Assembly (NCBI GenBank): GCA_963691815.1 | Contig: OY829653.1 | Coordinates: 6,116,801 to 6,180,800, forward strand | DNA length: 64,000 nucleotides | Source: Echiichthys vipera | Taxonomy: Eukaryota; Chordata; Actinopteri; Perciformes; Trachinidae | Direction: 5' to 3' | Shown here: positions 59,091-64,000 of the stretch, one piece after another | How positions within the stretch are numbered: position 1 is the first letter of the stretch | Layout of the letters: every line of letters starts with the position of its first letter | The notes under the pieces: model-generated | Seen by the model: only the letters and a program-made list of their open reading frames with translations | Database searches by the model: none | What the model was told of the DNA's origin: nothing | Made by a program: the position numbers and the translations under genes

Positions 59091-59092
59091 GA

Positions 59093-59294
59093 TCTCCAAT
59101 CCTGCTCCTGGAGGGTCACTGTCCTGCAGGTTTTAGGTTTCTCCCTGCGCCAACACACCTGAGTCTAATGCTCTGCCCGTTATCAAGCAGCTGAAGCTCG
59201 TCCCAGGCTTGATCATTGTTAGTCTCAGGTGCGTTTCAGCAGGGAGAAACCTAAAACATGCAAGGCAGCGGCCTTTGAGGAGCAGGATTGGAGA
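59093..59294. mobile_element. MITE copy C, complete
   Basis: The ends are TCTCCAATCCTGCTCCTGGA and its near-exact complement GAGGAGCAGGATTGGAGA. The arms AGGTTTTAGGTTTCTCCCTG and CAGGGAGAAACCTAAAACAT pair. Total length is about 202 bases. This copy shows the ancestral layout, with no 22-bp expansion. Confidence 0.65.
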
Positions 59295-61918
59295 TGCATG
59301 TTTTATACAAACATATGTGTAATTTAAAGCGCAATTCAAACAAGATCAAATATTCTGTCTCTCGCCACCGAGCCTTTTTAAGCATCTTTTAGCTATTTTA
59401 TTGTGCATTTACAATGTTGTCAGTGAAAACGCTCTAAAGGTACCAAAGTTAACCACTAGCTAGTAAGCACAGCGGAGCATCTAGCAGCTAAAGAGTTAAA
59501 TATTACTCCTTGGATTTAATGGAGACGAAGACAGAGATGAAATCGAGTGAATATTTATCAGATGGACACATCTACAGATGAATGCTAATTCTGTGTCTCC
59601 TGGATGTATATATACGGCGTTATTATTAATCCCACATGCTTCTCAGTAAGAACCACCCTGCATTAGCCTGATTGGTTGAGGTTCGGCATTAACCTCGAGT
59701 GGTGAAGCTCAGGACAGCCCATTGGTCAGGGGATAGGACCTGAGCAAATCCGGTTCTGGTACTTCGTGCAAGTATGGACACCAGGCCAATCCTAGTGCGT
59801 GAATGCTAAGCCAACGCTTACCAAGAAAAGAGGGGTTCATAATAACCAACACGTAAATAAGCCAGTCTGCTAACACGTTTGCCATATGAACTTCGTGTTC
59901 ACAGAGTTTTGCACTGCCCCCAAGTGGCCAAAACAAATGTCTTACTGCAAGTTTAAGAAAAATACCACGATGTAGAAGTACACATTCAAAGTAGAAGTCC
60001 TGCATTCAAACATACCCTGAAGTAAAGTGCAGAAGCATTATCAGCATTTGGTTTTTGATACCTATGGATTATGACTTACATGGACACGTAAGCACCATTT
60101 TAATATGTAGTTGGTGAAGGGTGAGTTACTCAGGTTTATTATTCCTATCACTGTGTACTGCGTGATAGGGCTGTCTGGACATAGACTCACTCACCATAAT
60201 CTACAAAGTCTTCCTGAGCATTTACCCAAGCATTTATTATCTTCAATAAGGCTGATAAGTATAGTTTACACCCCCGGAACTTCTATATAAGGAGAAGAGC
60301 TGGCTCACTTAAGCAAAGCAAGCAAATAAAACTGATCTTATCTCTTTGCCTGCTTTAAATCCTTCTTTATGATTTGGGAGGTGAGAAGGTCGTCTTTTTG
60401 CCCGTCACATTTTCATCAACAGTGTTGTATGGTTTATGATATATTCCTCTTATTGGTCTTAATTTGCAAAGTTCCTTTGAAATATAGCTGTCAGGTAAAG
60501 GCCCTGTGGTAAAAGAAGCAGCTCTGCAGCCGTTAATAGGACACCATTGTTGCAGTGACTTGCACTGGCTTTAAGTTTACAGCGTCACTGTAAGGCGTGG
60601 AAACATGTACAATCTGCACGTGACCACCACACCTAACACCTGTGTCACTTTGAGGTGTGGAAGCCTTGACCAATAGGTTTCAGCTTATGCAATCAGGATG
60701 TTCTTTAATACTATGGACGACTGGATGAGTTATGTAAGTAAAAATGCACTTGTAGTAATGTGCTGATCCATTACGAGCCTCCAGGACAGCTCCATGCCAG
60801 ATTCTCTGAACTCTAACAAAAGGGATAAAACACTATACTTACTCCTTCCCAATTATGTCCGAGTTTGAATGCGTCAAAGGGAAATGGTTCCTTTGTGTTA
60901 GGAAAAATCTCCAACTACTTTATCTAAATAAACCCCTTTTAAAAACCTCTTGGGTGAGTCAGAAAATGCACCATCATGGAGCTGAAAATGTGAAAAGTTG
61001 ACTTTCTAGAGATGCGTGGTGTCACAGGACAGCCTGGCTACAAACAGACGATGATCTTACAGAAGATGGTGCATTGCTGTTTAAACAACCAGACAGTATA
61101 TAAAGGAGTTAAAATGAGCACAAACATTCAGCAGTAAAATCCAACATACACATTAATGCGGCAGTAATATTCACCCAGAAAGATCAAATATAACAGGAAA
61201 ACACTGACAGGTCACATTTACTGAAACTATGAATACATTATGACTATTTTAAACATGTAATATTAGAACGTTTACTTAAATAAAGGATCTGAATGCTGCT
61301 TCCTCCCCCGGAAAATAGATGATTAGAGAGTGTGTTGTTGATAGTACAACAAGTATGTTGCTAGGCGGGTTTGAAAAGTTCTGTTTTGTTTCCATAAAGA
61401 AACTTGTTACAATTGCAATGTCATGAATTCAAGCGGAATGGCGTGTTCATTGTGTCTAAACACGCTTTTCGTCGTTTGTATGGCTACAAGTACTTAATGT
61501 AGATATTGCTGATGTATTATTGTACTTTGTACTTTGACTGCTTCCTGTTGGTGCAGGCTTATTTTGTTGTTTGTTGCAGTTTCTGTCTTCATGTCATCTT
61601 GTTGTCTTCTATACATTTTAATCTGTAGGCCGACTAATGTCTTGTTGTTTCCTGTTTCTCCGTTTACACCTTTGCTATTAATTATACCTTTTAAATTTCA
61701 TGCATGAGGATTTGACAACCCAGTATTTTGTCTTTTTCCCAAACTATTTTGGGTGGACGGTTATAAACAATCAATGTAAAGTTTGAACCCTCAGGAGAAC
61801 AAACAGCAGCTTCCAGACATTTGGTAATTGGGGAAAAAATAATCTTGTATTACTCAAGCACCTGTAAACACATTAGTCGTACCCTCTGGTGAAGGTGTGA
61901 GCCTGATACCGAGACGTG
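59295..61918. other. Gene-poor DNA
   Basis: No conserved exon is recognised. A minus-strand frame at 59709-60005 overlaps a stretch with the phrase TGCACTGCCCCCAAGTGGCC, common in fish repeats, so I do not call it a gene. Confidence 0.4.
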
Positions 61919-62068
61919 ATGACTATCATGGAAGAACATACTCAGCTGGACATGTTGAGGCAAATGATGGTCTGGATGCTTCACCTTGTGGCGCTCCTCT
62001 ATATAGTTTTAACTGCATTGCTGGGAATCCTGAGTGTTGTTGACTGCAAGGCTCGCTCTGGGGCATGA
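61919..62068 (+). CDS. Candidate single-pass membrane micropeptide (49 aa)
   Basis: The frame begins MTIMEEHTQLDMLRQMM. A second ATG at 61928 has a strong Kozak context (A at -3, G at +4) and would give 46 residues. Residues about 19-41 (WMLHLVALLYIVLTALLGIL then SVV) form one hydrophobic helix of about 23 residues. It is preceded by an acidic N-terminus and followed by a short basic tail (DCKARSGA) before TGA. The overall plan resembles small muscle and ER regulators, but the sequence matches none I can recall (sarcolipin, phospholamban, myoregulin, DWORF). No intron signals are needed. A frame this short can arise by chance. Confidence 0.22.
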   Translation: MTIMEEHTQLDMLRQMMVWMLHLVALLYIVLTALLGILSVVDCKARSGA

Positions 62069-64000
62069 TGTCACATACTAAAAACAACAAACAAGAAAGT
62101 TTGTTTTAAGTTGTTCACTCAAGTCTGATGTTTTATGATGTATTGTACCTTATTGAGGAGAAGGCCTACTGTGACAAAGTGCAATTAAGTCATTAATTAA
62201 GGCACGTAAAGTGTAGGGCTACCATGTATGGAGTTTTATTCAAACGCTTAACATGCTAATATCAAAACAACGTGTTGCTCAGTTTTCTCTTAGGTCTCCA
62301 ATGCCACATTATGTAGGCTACATATTTAACCTATCTACAGAGGATGAAATGTAGATACTGGCTAATGGACAAATGGAGAAAACGACAGTTCAGAGTCAGA
62401 AAACAGGGCAAAGCTATCCGCGCAAGAAAATATGCAGTGCAAATGGCTTGGTGACAGCTAGTTTGTCAACTACTGCAGCCTAGCTAGCTGGTGAGCTAAC
62501 GGCTAATGTGCTAGTTCTAGTTAGTCACAAGAGCTTGCAGATTCTTCTTGTTTTCTCTCCAGTGTGTCGCTTAATACTTATACACTGGCATTTTGTTCTC
62601 AGGATTTAACATCATTTTATTTAATAAAGACTTCTTGGTGAAGGGGTAAAAGCTCTCTGAACTAGCTAGCTTTGAAACTATCATTAGCTAGGTTGCTAAC
62701 GGGACAATAAGTCCACAAGGTTTATTCAGAATTTATATTTCTACCATCAACTAATTGTCTAAAATGCACGCCTCTTCATTAGCACAGTTTATACAATGAG
62801 GTTAAGTATTACTTTGGTTAACAAAGCTCGTAAGAAGCATCCTTCAGAACTCTCCGTCCCTTCAAAGGTCAGTACTGTTGAGTCTGTTTGGTGACTACCT
62901 CATATTTGTGTCAAAGGTCACCAAAGTTGTGACGCAAAAGATTCATGCTGATTCCACTGAACACCATTTTTCCATTGAAATGAATTGATTTGAAATGGTG
63001 GTGAACAGGCCTCACTGCTGTTTTGTCCATTTCTCAGAATGGTGGAACCGGCTTAATACAAGCGGGAACTGTTTCAAATGTAGGAAAAATAAATCATGTG
63101 ACTTGCCTTTAATGGATTACCGGCATCATGTTTACGACCCGGCGTTTTTTTTTTATGTTTTACGCCAAACAAAGGTGCAGCTAATGGCAATTTCAGCTTT
63201 AACAGAGACGTCTTTGGAGAATTACAAGTCTTAACCAACTATAGCTGTGTTTTCTCCTCGTGAGTACGCAAATACACTACATATGCAAACCACTGGGGAC
63301 ATAATACATCCAGACATGAACGATGTGGGAACAGAAGTGGTTTAAAGGCCATAAAATACAAGAAAAATACAAATAAAAGAATGTAGACTGACAAAAATAT
63401 TTATATAAATGTTAAATTGAAGTAGAAGTAATATAATAAAATAGATTTTGTAAAGGGGGCTTTAAATAATGAGCCCTTAGGAGGCTGAATTCTTTATTTT
63501 TGTAAGAGGTCTTTATCTTTATTAACTTCATAAAAGTGTAACAAACATCTGCAGTGTGGTACTTGGTACAGTCCTTTATTCCTATTTTATTTTTAGGTGA
63601 TATTTTTTGCACCGTTGCTCTGGTTTTTGTCGTTATACTGTAAAATAGTAAGAATAAAAGGCGACAAAGAAACAAACAATCAAACCATAAAATTCCTTCA
63701 AATCCAGAGCACAGGTTCAGTTTGGTCTCAGTACTAACAGGGGCCTGATAAAGTTTGAATGAGTGAAAAGCTGAATGGAGCCAGACAGGGGGAGGCATGC
63801 GTGGCGTTCACGGTCACGTGGTGGATCGCGTTTCCTTTGTCTCTGAACCCCACGGCCCGCTTTGTCTGAACGAGGGGATCCGATTTCCCCTCGTTCTTTG
63901 ATGTCTCCTCCTCCCACGCTTCCATGCCTCCTCTCTTCAACCCCCATCCCCATTCCAACCCACTCGCCCTCCCACGCAGTCACACACACAGACACAGACA
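62069..64000. other. Right-hand end, no gene recognised
   Basis: Sequence is mostly AT-rich. From about 63790 to the edge it becomes GC-richer, with an E-box CACGTG at 63816 and C-rich runs, and could be a promoter or first exon of a gene beyond the window. Frames at 62995-63234 and 63412-63995 match nothing known. Confidence 0.35.

Noticed and set aside
59709..60005. Minus-strand ORF of 98 residues with hydrophobic parts
   Set aside because: It overlaps sequence resembling common fish interspersed repeats and has no splice or start support.
63717..63995. GC-rich frames at the right edge as a gene
   Set aside because: Two overlapping minus-strand frames are open but show no known domain; a promoter or UTR is as likely and the window ends there.

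Overview
This window is vertebrate nuclear DNA, most likely from a spiny-rayed (percomorph-like) teleost fish. Genes are split into short exons with GT/AG introns. The intergenic DNA carries fish-type tRNA-derived SINEs, LINE 3' ends, piggyBac-like and hAT-like non-autonomous elements, and long CA/TG tracts. There is no operon, CRISPR array, rRNA or free-standing tRNA gene.

Five protein-coding genes can be reconstructed exon by exon. From left to right they are: (1) the 3' part of gucy1b2 (+, 1476-6901), the soluble guanylate cyclase beta-2 subunit, whose heme-domain exons lie off the left edge; (2) tnfaip8l2 (+, 16426-18805), TIPE2, 186 residues in two coding exons; (3) lysmd1 (-, 21796-24086), 227 residues in three exons; (4) scnm1 (+, 26224-29037), 255 residues in eight exons; (5) tmod4 (-, 31747-40612), tropomodulin-4, 340 residues in nine coding exons. 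The adjacency of tnfaip8l2, lysmd1, scnm1 and tmod4 matches human 1q21.3, and this supports the paralogue assignments. The genes do not share a pathway: cGMP signalling, immune lipid-linked regulation, a LysM protein, minor-intron splicing and sarcomeric actin capping are neighbours by ancestry.

From about 40.7 kb to the right edge I find no recognisable conserved coding exon. The stretch holds a 41-bp minisatellite (42834-43530), a candidate tmod4 first exon (about 50149-50330), a CpG-rich promoter-like stretch with a 21-bp repeat (51600-52100), an L2-like LINE fragment with an in-frame 42-bp repeat (54190-55340), long TG and GA tracts, and one short membrane-helix ORF (61919-62068). That ORF is the only candidate for an unannotated small protein that I would check first.

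The best-supported mobile element is a 501-bp hAT relic in the last tmod4 intron, with an exact 8-bp target duplication and remains of a BED-finger transposase. Next is a TTAA-flanked piggyBac-like element in lysmd1 intron 1. I see no evidence for a wholly new biological system; the findings are gene-level oddities, element structures and a few testable candidates.
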